NCBI GenBank assembly: GCA_014801815.1
Contig: JAAVDM010000026.1
Span: 16,059-80,058, forward strand
Length of the DNA stretch: 64,000 nt
Source: Bacteroides sp.
GTDB lineage: Bacteria > Bacteroidota > Bacteroidia > Bacteroidales > Muribaculaceae
Direction: 5' to 3'
Below, piece after piece: positions 48,898-59,769 of the stretch; position 1 is the stretch's first letter; each line of letters begins with the position of its first letter. The translations under genes were made by a program, and so were the position numbers. The notes beneath the pieces were generated by a model that was not told the origin of the DNA, ran no database searches, and was given only the letters and a program-made list of their open reading frames with translations.

Positions 48898-51135
48898 TCA
48901 GGTAGTGCGTTTCGCGAATTTTATACCTTTTATACGCCTCAGGGCCTGACAGATGTTCTCTACGGTCTCGGCGGTGTCAATCTGTACTTTCAGCTCGCAA
49001 TGAAACAGTTTGTCATGGGCTGTGATATTGAGCTGCCGTATATTGATACCCATATCCGAGGACAGGAGAGTGGTTATCTCGCCAAGTATTCCGTGACGGT
49101 CGATACCGTCTATCTCGATGTCGGCGAGGAAGCGGTCTGCATGGCCTTTCCAGCGGGTGGCTACAAGGCGTGTGCCGAAGGAACTTTTCAGACGCATGGC
49201 GGCCGGACAGCTGATTTTGTGTACCACGACCGTTTCGTCTTCATCAACGAAGCCGACTACGTCATCTCCAGGTAGGGGAGAACAGCAGGTATCCAGACGA
49301 TAGTTAGGAGCCTCGGGTTGAAGAACGAACACCTTTTTACGGTCTATGGTCTGTGCGGGTTCCGTGTTGACGGCAGCCGTTTCAGTGCGGGAAGAGGACG
49401 AGAAAGGATTACGCAGAATCTTTGACAGCAGTGACGAGCGTGTCTTATTGATTTCTTTCAGCTCTTTGGCTGAAAGTGATATTTCCTCCTGTGCCAGTCT
49501 GACATAAAGGTCTTCCGGATTTTCAAGTCCGTAATGGCTTACCATACGGGCTATAATCTGCTGTGAGGCGTCTATACCTTCACGTCCGAGGGTCTCCTCC
49601 AGCAACAGGCGTCCGCGTTCGGCAAGAGAGCGTCGATTTCTGCGCAACCGCGCGCGAATACGGTTCTGGGCTTTGGCGGTATGGCAGAATTTTATCCATT
49701 CCTCCTGCGGTGTCTGTGAGGCAGAGGTGATGATTTCCACCTGATCGCCGCTATCGAGCTGATGTGACAGCGGCACAAGCCGATGGTTCATCTTGCCGGC
49801 GATGCAGTGGGAACCTAAGTCGGTATGTATAGAAAATGCCATATCGAGTACGGTTGAGCCTGCCGGCAGAGTCACAAGGTCGCCCTTAGGAGTAAAGACA
49901 TATATCTCTGACGAGAAAAGATTGAGTTTGATTGTGTCGAGGAAGTCGATAGCGTTAGGTTCCGGATTGGCCAGAATATCCTTTATGGTATTCATCCACT
50001 TGTCCAGTTCGGCGCTGTCGGTCTGTCCGGTTTTGTATTTCCAGTGAGCGGCATATCCGAGTTCGGCTATCTCGTTCATCTTCTGTGAACGTATCTGTAC
50101 CTCTATCCAGCGGCCCCGGGGTCCCATAGCTGTAAGATGCAGCGCACGATACCCGTTAGCTTTGGGTGTGCTGGTCCAGTCACGCAGTCGGTCAGGGTGG
50201 ACAAGATGTCCGTCAGTGAAATATGTGTATATCTGCCAGCAGCGTAACTTTTCGAGTTCATCATCTTCATTTTCGAAAATGACACGTACGGCATATATGT
50301 CGTATATCTCCTCGAAAGGTACTTTCTTCTTCTCCATTTTATTGAAGATAGAATAAGCGCTTTTCACGCGGGCCTTGATTTCGTATTTGAAACCGGCGTC
50401 ATCAAGACGTTTGCGGACAGGTGCTACAAACTCCTCGACTATAGCCTGACGTTCGCTTTCCGTATCGGTGATTTTTGCCATTATCTCGGCGTATGTCTGA
50501 GGGTGTTCGTGACGGAAGGCAAGGTCTTCAAGTTCGGTTTTGATTTTGCTGAGTCCGAGGCGGTGGGCCAACGGAGCATAGATATACAGTGTCTCACCGG
50601 CAATTTTATACTGTTTCTCAGGGCGCAATGAGCCGAGAGTACGCATATTATGGAGACGGTCAGCCATCTTAACGAGTACTACGCGCACATCAGTCGACAT
50701 GGATAGCAGGAGTTTGCGGAAGTTCTCTGCCTGTAGCGAAGCCTTGTCTCCGAATATACCGCCTGATATTTTTGTCATACCTTCCACTATCGAGGCTATC
50801 TTGGGCCCGAAATGATACTCTATGTCCTCGCGTGTGTACTCAGTATCCTCAATTACGTCATGCAACAAGGCCGAGCATATAGAGGTAGAGCCAAGACCGA
50901 GTTCAGAAATAACAATCTGTGCCACAGCTAAAGGATGGAGTATATAAGGTTCGCCGCTGCGCCTTCTGACACCCTTGTGGGCTTCTTTGGCAAAGCGGAA
51001 AGCACGTTTTATTATGTCAACCTTCTTGCGGTGATTGCTGGCAAGATAGGCATCGAGTACATTCTGGAAAGCATCATTGACGAGCTTCTCTTCCATCGCC
51101 GGGTCTGGCTGTGTGTTGCGTGAGGTCATAGGCAT
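48898..51135 (-). CDS. rel: Bifunctional (p)ppGpp synthetase/hydrolase (Rel/SpoT homologue)
   Basis: HD (SALLHDVIEDTEYTREDI), synthetase (GYRALHLTAMGPRGRWIEVQIRSQKMNEIAELGYAAHWKYK), TGS (VFTPKGDLVTLPAGSTVLDMAFSIHTDLGSHC), ACT domains. Confidence 0.96.
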   Translation of the reverse strand: MPMTSRNTQPDPAMEEKLVNDAFQNVLDAYLASNHRKKVDIIKRAFRFAKEAHKGVRRRSGEPYILHPLAVAQIVISELGLGSTSICSALLHDVIEDTEYTREDIEYHFGPKIASIVEGMTKISGGIFGDKASLQAENFRKLLLSMSTDVRVVLVKMADRLHNMRTLGSLRPEKQYKIAGETLYIYAPLAHRLGLSKIKTELEDLAFRHEHPQTYAEIMAKITDTESERQAIVEEFVAPVRKRLDDAGFKYEIKARVKSAYSIFNKMEKKKVPFEEIYDIYAVRVIFENEDDELEKLRCWQIYTYFTDGHLVHPDRLRDWTSTPKANGYRALHLTAMGPRGRWIEVQIRSQKMNEIAELGYAAHWKYKTGQTDSAELDKWMNTIKDILANPEPNAIDFLDTIKLNLFSSEIYVFTPKGDLVTLPAGSTVLDMAFSIHTDLGSHCIAGKMNHRLVPLSHQLDSGDQVEIITSASQTPQEEWIKFCHTAKAQNRIRARLRRNRRSLAERGRLLLEETLGREGIDASQQIIARMVSHYGLENPEDLYVRLAQEEISLSAKELKEINKTRSSLLSKILRNPFSSSSRTETAAVNTEPAQTIDRKKVFVLQPEAPNYRLDTCCSPLPGDDVVGFVDEDETVVVHKISCPAAMRLKSSFGTRLVATRWKGHADRFLADIEIDGIDRHGILGEITTLLSSDMGINIRQLNITAHDKLFHCELKVQIDTAETVENICQALRRIKGIKFAKRTT

Positions 51136-51345
51136 ACGGGAAAGTATGCAAATTTAGCAAAAAAAGCCAAGAAAGGTGTAATAAGAATGAAACAATCTCT
51201 TAAGAATGTACCTGAAATCATGTATCTTTTAATTTTTAAGAGCTACTTACTTATTGTCCTTATCCGGGGGGTAAGAGTTAGATTGATACGATACGTTTCA
51301 CCGTATAGCGGTAGTATGATTCAGAATTGTTCCTCTTTCTCCTCA

Positions 51346-52998
51346 TTAATCTTCGAGGTGAAGAAGATAGGCGTACAGGTCAGCTAAGGAGGCGAGACCC
51401 AGCTTTTTGCTGATGCGGATTTTGCGGCGTTTGCAGGAGTCCGGATTGACGTTAAGAATAGCCGCTATCTCCTTCATTGACATATTCATTTTTATATATC
51501 CGAGAAACTTTATATCCGACTGCAGCAGGTCAGGGTGAGCCTCCAGAAGGCGTCGGCTCAGATGAGGGTCGGCTGCTTCAACATTCATCATGAACTCCTC
51601 ACGGTCTTTGGAATCGTTGCCAAGCATACGGCCAAGATGCTTACGGAGGTTACGTATTTCAGGTAAATCGTCCTCACTTTTGATATTGTCTATGTATTTG
51701 AGGAGATCTTCAATCAGCTGGTTGCGGGAACTCACGAACATAGCGTTGGCCTGCATCTGAGTATTCTGGCGTTCAATCTCCTTCTGAAGCATCTCGTGTT
51801 TATGACGTGCAATAAGTTCGGTTTCGTGCATACACTCCTCGGCAAGTTCTTTTTCCTTATGCTCCTTCTCCAGTTTGAGTGCCAGCATCTGTTGCTGGGT
51901 ACGGTGCCGCTGTTGCTGCTGTCGCCATAACAGCGCCAGAATAATGAGCAGAAACAGAAAGGCGGTGGCAATACTTATCCATACAGCTGTCTGTGACTTC
52001 TGCCGTGCCAGCATACGCTCAGCTTCCAGCTGATATTTCATGACTTCAAACTTGATATTTTCATTATTGATGAGCTGGCGGTTGTTTATTTCATCAAGAC
52101 TGTCTTTATACACTATTACCGAATCTTTCAGAATCGAAGCACCACGATAATCACCCATAGTCTCATGTACGTGTGAGGCAACATGGAAATAGTATATCTT
52201 CAGTCCGAAACCTACCTCATCAGCCGCTTTTTTTTCATAATGCGAGGCATCACTCCAACGGCCTCTATCGCCGGCTATACGGAGCAGATATGTGTAAGCT
52301 AATCCACGATTAGCCCCTGCCTCGGCGGGATATGCCAGAATTTCGTTACAGAGCCGTTCTGCATTGACATAATCTTTCTGCTTCATCGCGGTTTCCGCAG
52401 CAATCTCAAGCAGATTTATTGCCATTTTGTTATGTCTGTCATACTGTCTTGACATATCGAGCCAATGCGGAACAGAATCAAAATCTTTGGTCTTGTTGCA
52501 GAGCAGAGCCATGTCGGCTGTAAAAGTCGAAAGCATTATAGAGTCGTTATTTCTCTTGGCAATAGTCATAGCCTTACCAAGCATCTGTTTTGCTTTGCCA
52601 TAATTCCCAAGTTGAAAAAATACTCCCGCTATGCCACCTATTATCTCAGCCTCCCGGACAGCTCCGAGATTGTTGCGCAAACATAAGTCGTATGCTTTCT
52701 GAAAATTCTGAATGGCCTCGACATTGCTGAACAGAGAGAAATACGTCACTCCTATATTATAGTAAGCCAGACACGCCAGTTTCTCATCATGGCTATTATC
52801 GGCTTTCTGGGCGACATCCATAAAAATTTTAAGAGCTCCGGCTACATCACCCTCTTCATATTTAACTTCTCCGAGTTCAATACCCTCCATGCCGGCGGGT
52901 ATTGAATCTTTACCGACCGAAGAAACCGGGCAGCAAAGCAGACACAGTGTCCACCCTACCACGTTAAATAAAGTCCTGAGAGAGTAGAATCTGACCAT
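51346..52998 (-). CDS. TPR-transmembrane-LuxR-like HTH regulator
   Basis: TPR repeats, TM AVWISIATAFLFLLIILALLW, coiled coil, C-terminal MSMKEIAAILNVNPDSCKRRKIRISKKLGL HTH. Confidence 0.85.
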   Translation of the reverse strand: MVRFYSLRTLFNVVGWTLCLLCCPVSSVGKDSIPAGMEGIELGEVKYEEGDVAGALKIFMDVAQKADNSHDEKLACLAYYNIGVTYFSLFSNVEAIQNFQKAYDLCLRNNLGAVREAEIIGGIAGVFFQLGNYGKAKQMLGKAMTIAKRNNDSIMLSTFTADMALLCNKTKDFDSVPHWLDMSRQYDRHNKMAINLLEIAAETAMKQKDYVNAERLCNEILAYPAEAGANRGLAYTYLLRIAGDRGRWSDASHYEKKAADEVGFGLKIYYFHVASHVHETMGDYRGASILKDSVIVYKDSLDEINNRQLINNENIKFEVMKYQLEAERMLARQKSQTAVWISIATAFLFLLIILALLWRQQQQRHRTQQQMLALKLEKEHKEKELAEECMHETELIARHKHEMLQKEIERQNTQMQANAMFVSSRNQLIEDLLKYIDNIKSEDDLPEIRNLRKHLGRMLGNDSKDREEFMMNVEAADPHLSRRLLEAHPDLLQSDIKFLGYIKMNMSMKEIAAILNVNPDSCKRRKIRISKKLGLASLADLYAYLLHLED

Positions 52999-53264
52999 AA
53001 GCCGAAGTTTTTAATTGTTTGACTCCTGCAAGCGGGATAAGAATAATATTCTCGATGTCCGAAAATATCTGTGAGTGCAATGTGGAAATTTGTCACGCTC
53101 TAATTAGAATAACACAAGAATTGAAAGCAAATTGTGGCATTAACATACGTGTCACCCTTTTGTCACCCATGATAATTGGCAGTTCCTTCTTGAAGAGAGT
53201 GGTTTTTACTACAAAATTGAGTAATTTAGCGGCACACTTTCAAATTCTAACCAAAACAGTAAGC

Positions 53265-56200
53265 ATGAACAAAAAACTTACTTCTATTCTGGGCATAGGA
53301 GTGTTGACAGGAACAGCAATGGGTGCTATCCTGAATGCCGATGAACTTGCGGCAACATTTCGCTCCGGCTCAACTCAAAATCCCTCCATACTGGAAAAAG
53401 GGAAAATCAACCGGACACCGTCAAGCCGGTTTAATCGTGCGCCGGGTCAGGCTTTCTCGGCACCGAGACCTGTCAGAAATGCGCAGAGCAGTAGAATACT
53501 CGCTCCCGCGCGTATAGCAGCAGCTACTAACCTCGCCGACTTCCCGTTGCTGTACGGTCTGAATTACCGTGACAACACATGGCAGACACCCACTTCACTC
53601 CCCTCTAAAGTATTCTCTTTCCAATGTGCTGACGGCACTGAACTTGTAGCTGAGTCAGGAGAGACAGTAATCGAACAGCCGATGGCTGCATGTTACGGTA
53701 ACGGCAAGTTCTACGCTCTCTATTCAGAACAGGAGACGGACAGCGACTACAACACTTTAATTACCACACGTGTTGAGGTGTACGATGCCACAACATGGGA
53801 GAAACTGACTACCCTCAGCATCGTAGAAAAGGATATGGACTGGCTCTATTATTTCCGTCAGGTAGCAGCCATAGATCCCGTCTCGGGTGATCTTTATTCG
53901 GCTACATGGGGTAATGGTAAACCACTCGTAAAGATTAATACCGAGACCGGTGAATTTACAGAAATAGGCCCCACAGACCGTTTTCTACAGGCTCTGTTCT
54001 TCGACAATAAAGGAAATCTGTATGGTATAGATTTCTCCACTAAGAACATCTATTCCATAAATAAGGAGACCGGTGAGGCTACTTCCATAGGCGAACTGAG
54101 TGTACCGTTCTCTATTTCGGCCAATCCTCAGTCGCTCGTATATAACCCTGCCACAGGCAAGGCATTGTGGATTGCCGTAGACTCAGGCAGTCTTCAGTCT
54201 TACCTCTGTGAGGTATCACTCAGTGACGCACAAGTGGAAGTACTTGGTTCAATGCCGAGTAATGAACACATACTAGGTCTGTATATGCCTGAGGCCGCCG
54301 AGGCAGCTCCGGCCGCTCCTACTGCAATAGAATATGCCGCCGGAGCAGTACGCCTTACTCTTCCTCAATCCACATATCTTTCTGATGAAGCCCTTAACGG
54401 AGATATTACTATTAAGCTGACGGCAGATAAGGGGGAACCTGTCACAGCCACCGGCACACCCGGTGCGACAGTAGAGGTGCCTATGGAACTCGCCGACGGC
54501 AAGCATCATATCAAGATAAGACTGGAAAATCAGGCCGGTCTGTCACCCGAACGCCGTCTTGACACATTCATCGGTAACGATGTGCCTATAGCAGTAGAGA
54601 ACCTCAGTCTCGAACTGTCAGGTAAAGATAAGTTTACACTCACATGGGACGCCCCGCAGAAGTCTGTCAATGGCGGTGCTATCGATGATAGTGAAATTAA
54701 CTACCGTATAGTCCGTCTGCCTGACGAGACTGTAGTAGCCGATAATTATAAGGAAACCACTTTCTCAGAGGCAGTTCCCGAGGCTCATGCCGGTTACACA
54801 TACCGTGTAGATGCTTTTGCTGCTGACCGTCAGGGTGAATCTGCTGTTTCCAATCGTGTCACTGCCGGTGAATTCTGGATTACACCCTATACTGAGACAT
54901 TTGACACTCAGGACGACTTCGATTCGTTCAAGGTTATTGATGCCAACAATGACTTACAGACATGGACATTCGTGCTGCCGGCAGGAAATACCAGCGGCTA
55001 TGCTGTAATGTGGGGTAACGGCACGGCAGACGTTGACACGGGCATATATGAAGGTAACGGTAACGATGATTATCTCATCTCGCCTTTCGCACGTCTAAAA
55101 GCCGGTCAGGATTACCGTATGCACTTTGATATCGGTGACAACTATATGTGGTACGAACACATGACTATACTTCTGGGTAAGTCAAGAGATGTCACAGGCA
55201 GCGAGACTCCTATTTTTGCTGAAGAACTTGAAGCTAACACTTCCTACTCGTTCCTGTTCTCAGTGCCTGAAGACGGCGACTACGCTTTCTTCTTCCACGG
55301 TGACAACCCGGGCCAGAGTGTGGATATCTCGATGGACAACGTTGCCCTTGACGATTATGCAGTCTATAAAGCACCCTCACATGTTGAGAATGTAAAGGCT
55401 ACCGCAGGCGACTTAGGCGTGCTGACCAATACACTGGAATTCTCTGCTCCGACATCTACTTATAATGGTGGGAATCTCGGTGAAATAACCGAGATAAGAG
55501 TGTACCGTAACAATGGTCGTCACGCTGTGAAAGTATTTGAGAAGCCCGCACCCGGCGAAACACTCACATGGACTGACAACGATGTAGAGAACGGCAGCGT
55601 GACTTACCGTATTCTTCCTTACAATGCTGAGGGACAAGGTGAGGAATATCTTGTTACAAACTGGGTAGGTCTTGATGAGCCGGCTAATGTAACCGGTCTG
55701 CGTCTCAAGATGAATGAGAACTGTAAAGCCGTAGCTACATTCAATGCCAGCGAAGGTCGCGGTATGCACGGCGGATATGTCGACAATAATGCTGTAACAT
55801 ACGCTCTCTTCAGATATAATGCATATAACTGGATGAGTCCTTGGGAGCAGGCGACTCCGTTCTCCGACAGTCTCACAATCACTGACGAGGACTTCCAGCT
55901 CTGGTGGGGTCAGCAGTATGTTGACTACATAGTTGTGGCTGCCAATGAAGCCGGCTATTCATCAGGTACAGGTGCCGGTATAGTACTTGGCGAAGCATAC
56001 AGTCTGCCTTACAACGAATCGTTCGCTTACGGTTTCGCTTCGCAAGACCCGTGGACTCTCTTTGCCTCCTCATACTACTATGCCTGGAATATGGTAAATG
56101 GTGACAGTCTGCCTGTTAAGCCCTACGATGAAGACAGCGGTATGCTTCAGTTCTCGCTTCTTGACGAGGATTCGAACAATCAGGTTCTTTCCGGTCCCCG

Positions 56201-57869
56201 TATCAATATCGCTAACACTGACAACAATGAGCTGTCATTCTATATGTGGCACGGCTTCGAGGCCGAGGAAGAAGATCTGCAGCTGATAGTCTACGTCAAC
56301 TATAATGACGAAGGCTGGAATGAGGTGACACGTATAGATTATAACAACGGTGTTGTAGGCTGGATGCGTCATTCAGTTCCTCTCTCTGACGAGGCTACAG
56401 ACGTACAGATAGCCTTCGGCGGCTATGCAGCAGACGCCAGTGCTTCAATCTATGTGGACGCTATCAAGATTGCACAGGGCAGCCCGTGTGATATGGCACT
56501 TCTTTCGACTACAATCTCATCTAAGCGCGTTAATCCGGGCGACGAGGTGAAGATCACTGTAGCTGTGGGTAACTATGGCACTGCGACAGCTGAGAACGCT
56601 ACCGTATCTCTGATAGCCGATGAAAATATCGTTGACAGCCGTCAGATTGTATCGCTTGCTCCGAGTGCTACAGAGAAGGTGGAATTTGTGATACCTGCTA
56701 CCCGCGATATGGCTTCGACCTCATTCTCTTACACCGCTGCTGTAGAAATCGAGAACGACGCTAATCTTGACAACAATACCGGTTCTCCCGTTATGTTCTT
56801 TGTCAAAGGTTCGGTTCTTCCCACACCTGAGAATCTCAACGCAAATGTTGACGAGTCGGTAATTAACCTTGATTGGTCGGCTCCTGCAAAGTCTGAGATG
56901 ACGGAAGCTGTTACAGATGACTTTGAGGCATACGATCCGTTCATCATTGACAACATCGGTGACTGGACAACATACGACGGTGACGGTACACAGACTGTTT
57001 ACTTCGGCGGTCCTGAAGTGCCTAATGCATACGAACCTAAGGCATGGCAGGTATGGGCTCCCGAAGCAGCCGGTTTCTCACTTGAGAAATTTGATGTGCT
57101 TACTCCTAAATCAGGTGCGCAGTATCTTACCTGCTGGGCTGCCTCTAACGGAATAGACAGCACATTACCTAACGATGACTGGTTGATTTCTTCGGAAATC
57201 ACAGGTGGTTCGGAAGTATCGTTCTGGTACAGAATGCCTAATGCCGGTTCTGACCCGCAGAAGTTCGAGATGCTCTACTCGGTTGCAAGCAATGATCCCG
57301 AAGACTTTGTTGTATTCGATTCTGACGCAATTACATTCGGTACCGACTGGGTTTACTTCGAGTTTACTCTGCCCCGTGATGCCCGTTACTTCGCTATCAG
57401 AAGCTGCTCTACCGGTTCTTATACCGTAGCTCTGCTTGACGATATTACCTATACTCCGCTCTACGGTGCTACCAACCCGCTCACCCTGCAGGGTTACAAC
57501 GTATATCGTGACAATGAACTGATAGCCGAGGCTGTTACCGAAACAGCTTATACCGATACCACGGCGCCCGCCGGTAAACACACTTATTATGTGACCGCAC
57601 TTTGGGCTGAAGGTGAATCTGACTATTCGTCACCCGCAACAGTAGAAAACATCTCGGGTATATTCATGTCTGATACAGATGAGGTCATCATAAGAGTGAC
57701 CACAGGTACAATAACTGTCAGCAACGCTTATGGTACTGAAACCCGTATCTACACTCCGGCCGGTCTCACTGTAGCCACTTCTGCCGAGGCTAACGCTACA
57801 TACCACGTGGCTCCCGGCATCTATATGATTCAGGTAGGAGATAAAGTCACAAAAGTGACTGTAAGATAA
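53265..57869 (+). CDS. Giant secreted multidomain adhesin-like protein (third paralogue)
   Basis: Start re-assigned from 53019 to MNKKLTSILGIGVLTGTAMGA (signal peptide); PNDDWLISSEITGGSEVSFWYRMPN; tail RIYTPAGLTVATSAEANATYHVAPGIYMIQVGDKVTKVTVR. Confidence 0.78.
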   Translation: MNKKLTSILGIGVLTGTAMGAILNADELAATFRSGSTQNPSILEKGKINRTPSSRFNRAPGQAFSAPRPVRNAQSSRILAPARIAAATNLADFPLLYGLNYRDNTWQTPTSLPSKVFSFQCADGTELVAESGETVIEQPMAACYGNGKFYALYSEQETDSDYNTLITTRVEVYDATTWEKLTTLSIVEKDMDWLYYFRQVAAIDPVSGDLYSATWGNGKPLVKINTETGEFTEIGPTDRFLQALFFDNKGNLYGIDFSTKNIYSINKETGEATSIGELSVPFSISANPQSLVYNPATGKALWIAVDSGSLQSYLCEVSLSDAQVEVLGSMPSNEHILGLYMPEAAEAAPAAPTAIEYAAGAVRLTLPQSTYLSDEALNGDITIKLTADKGEPVTATGTPGATVEVPMELADGKHHIKIRLENQAGLSPERRLDTFIGNDVPIAVENLSLELSGKDKFTLTWDAPQKSVNGGAIDDSEINYRIVRLPDETVVADNYKETTFSEAVPEAHAGYTYRVDAFAADRQGESAVSNRVTAGEFWITPYTETFDTQDDFDSFKVIDANNDLQTWTFVLPAGNTSGYAVMWGNGTADVDTGIYEGNGNDDYLISPFARLKAGQDYRMHFDIGDNYMWYEHMTILLGKSRDVTGSETPIFAEELEANTSYSFLFSVPEDGDYAFFFHGDNPGQSVDISMDNVALDDYAVYKAPSHVENVKATAGDLGVLTNTLEFSAPTSTYNGGNLGEITEIRVYRNNGRHAVKVFEKPAPGETLTWTDNDVENGSVTYRILPYNAEGQGEEYLVTNWVGLDEPANVTGLRLKMNENCKAVATFNASEGRGMHGGYVDNNAVTYALFRYNAYNWMSPWEQATPFSDSLTITDEDFQLWWGQQYVDYIVVAANEAGYSSGTGAGIVLGEAYSLPYNESFAYGFASQDPWTLFASSYYYAWNMVNGDSLPVKPYDEDSGMLQFSLLDEDSNNQVLSGPRINIANTDNNELSFYMWHGFEAEEEDLQLIVYVNYNDEGWNEVTRIDYNNGVVGWMRHSVPLSDEATDVQIAFGGYAADASASIYVDAIKIAQGSPCDMALLSTTISSKRVNPGDEVKITVAVGNYGTATAENATVSLIADENIVDSRQIVSLAPSATEKVEFVIPATRDMASTSFSYTAAVEIENDANLDNNTGSPVMFFVKGSVLPTPENLNANVDESVINLDWSAPAKSEMTEAVTDDFEAYDPFIIDNIGDWTTYDGDGTQTVYFGGPEVPNAYEPKAWQVWAPEAAGFSLEKFDVLTPKSGAQYLTCWAASNGIDSTLPNDDWLISSEITGGSEVSFWYRMPNAGSDPQKFEMLYSVASNDPEDFVVFDSDAITFGTDWVYFEFTLPRDARYFAIRSCSTGSYTVALLDDITYTPLYGATNPLTLQGYNVYRDNELIAEAVTETAYTDTTAPAGKHTYYVTALWAEGESDYSSPATVENISGIFMSDTDEVIIRVTTGTITVSNAYGTETRIYTPAGLTVATSAEANATYHVAPGIYMIQVGDKVTKVTVR

Positions 57870-57913
57870 GATTGTCATATCTCTACGGAGTTCTCTTCAT
57901 AATTATCTCGATT

Positions 57914-57943
57914 TCCGGAGGGCGGACTGACCCGTCCTCTGGA
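57914..57943 (+). terminator. Short hairpin between the adhesin and Omp28-like genes
   Basis: TCCGGAGGGCGG-ACTGAC-CCGTCCTCTGGA, two wobble pairs. Confidence 0.5.
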
Positions 57944-57957
57944 TTTTAATTTATAAA

Positions 57958-59769
57958 ATGCGTATGAATATTAAATACTTTTTGTTATGTCTGACGGCTA
58001 CGTTAGCATCATCTTTATCCGCACAGGTCACATTGAGATATGGCAATGAACCGGATCGCGGCTGGGGTGATGCTTCAAGTGTTGTAACACCCTATATCCT
58101 TTTCCCGACGGAGTTTATAGCTCCGTATGCAGGTAATGAAATTACCTCGGTATGTATCGCAGTGATGGAGGAGGCTACTAACTGTTACCTGTATATTAAG
58201 AATAAACCCAATGACCAGAATTACATATATCGTCAGAAGCTCGAATCTTTACAACCGGGTTGGAACGAAATAATACTTGATACACCATTTGTCATACCTT
58301 CCGGCGAATCAGTTGCTATTGGCTACAAAGCTTCGTTTCAGGCAGCCGGAGGAGTGGGTATATCTGATGAGAAGTTCGCTAATGCTGACAACGTATATTA
58401 CAACAGCCGCAACCAGTGGACAACTACAGACGGCTCAATATGTATCACTGCCACAGTGGACGGCGACAATATGCCGGTCAACGAGATGCTTATCTCCACT
58501 CTGAAGGAAAGCTCAGACAATACTTCCAATCTCCGCACTTACAGCGGATATGTAAGGAATGTAGGCAATAATGCTGTCGATGCATACACCATAACCGTAT
58601 GTCTTGACGGCGAGGAAACCGAATCGCTTACAGGAACTTCTCTGGCAGTAAACGAGGAGGCTGATTTCTCATTTATGATAAACTGTGACACACCGGGCAA
58701 TCATACTGTCACAGCCGAGATAACGGATGTGAACGGTGTCGCCGACTCATACGCCCCCAACAATATTACTTCGGCAACATTCACAGTACAGACCGAGCAG
58801 CTCACTCGCAGAATGGTATGTGAGGAATATACCGGTACATGGTGCGGCTGGTGTCCGCGTGGTATGGTGGGTCTTGAACTTATGAGAGAGGAGTATCCCG
58901 ACAGGTTTATTCCTATAGCTGTTCATGGCGGTGACCCGATGGAGATAGAAGATGAAGAAGTATCTTACCGGCCGTTTATTGAATCTTGTACAGGTGCCCC
59001 GTCCGGCAATATCAATCGTCAGTTCACCGGCGACCCGTTTTATGATATCCACACTATGTTTAATCTTGCTTCGCAGCTTAGTGTGCATATCGGTGTGGAA
59101 GCTACGTGTGACTGGAATGAGGATATGACTGCTCTCGAACTTGTCACCACTTATTATTCAGATATTGATCTTGACAGTCCGTCGCTCAACATAGCTTATA
59201 CCATCACAGAGAGCGGTATAACGGGTTATATGCAGACTAACTATTATGCAGACGGCCGCAACGGAGATTTTTATGGTTGGCAAGATAAAACTGACCCGAC
59301 TGGTGATGTGACCTTCAACGATGTGGCACGAGCCATAATAGGCGGTTATAACGGTATGCCCTGCCGCAGCGAGTCGATGACAGCTTTTACACCTTATACC
59401 CATACCTACACCATATCTCTTCCCCGTAACATAAACTCGCCGAGTCAGATAAAGGTAATACCGCAGATTATTGATGCTGTCACAGGTCGCATAATCAATG
59501 CTATCGAGATTGCTCCTGATATAGCCGGCATGAATGGAACCATATCCTCGACAGCTTCCGTAAATCTCGGAAGCGAAAACGGTGCTATAACAGTTACTGC
59601 CGATGTGGACGCACCTCTGCAGGCATTAATATATACACCGGCGGGACAGCTTGTTACTTTCGCACAGTTCCGTAACAATGCAACTCTCAGTGTGCCGGCA
59701 GGCATCTATATCACAGTCATCAGAAACACAACCAACATCCTAAAACGAGCCAAGATTATTGTCTTATGA
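57958..59769 (+). CDS. Omp28-related outer membrane/surface protein with CxxC motif and T9SS-like tail
   Basis: LTRRMVCEEYTGTWCGWCPRGMVGLELMREEYPDRFIPIAVHGGDPM; tail IYTPAGQLVTFAQFRNNATLSVPAGIYITVIRNTTNILKRAKIIVL. Confidence 0.82.
   Translation: MRMNIKYFLLCLTATLASSLSAQVTLRYGNEPDRGWGDASSVVTPYILFPTEFIAPYAGNEITSVCIAVMEEATNCYLYIKNKPNDQNYIYRQKLESLQPGWNEIILDTPFVIPSGESVAIGYKASFQAAGGVGISDEKFANADNVYYNSRNQWTTTDGSICITATVDGDNMPVNEMLISTLKESSDNTSNLRTYSGYVRNVGNNAVDAYTITVCLDGEETESLTGTSLAVNEEADFSFMINCDTPGNHTVTAEITDVNGVADSYAPNNITSATFTVQTEQLTRRMVCEEYTGTWCGWCPRGMVGLELMREEYPDRFIPIAVHGGDPMEIEDEEVSYRPFIESCTGAPSGNINRQFTGDPFYDIHTMFNLASQLSVHIGVEATCDWNEDMTALELVTTYYSDIDLDSPSLNIAYTITESGITGYMQTNYYADGRNGDFYGWQDKTDPTGDVTFNDVARAIIGGYNGMPCRSESMTAFTPYTHTYTISLPRNINSPSQIKVIPQIIDAVTGRIINAIEIAPDIAGMNGTISSTASVNLGSENGAITVTADVDAPLQALIYTPAGQLVTFAQFRNNATLSVPAGIYITVIRNTTNILKRAKIIVL

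Noticed and set aside
48856-49275. 139-aa plus ORF near the rel gene end
   Set aside because: Antisense to the ACT domain of rel; shadow coding.
53019-53264. 82-aa N-terminal extension of the 1616-aa ORF
   Set aside because: The extension has no signal-peptide features; MNKKLTSILGIGVLTGTAMGA at 53265 is a proper export signal, and the extended region contains promoter-like sequence.
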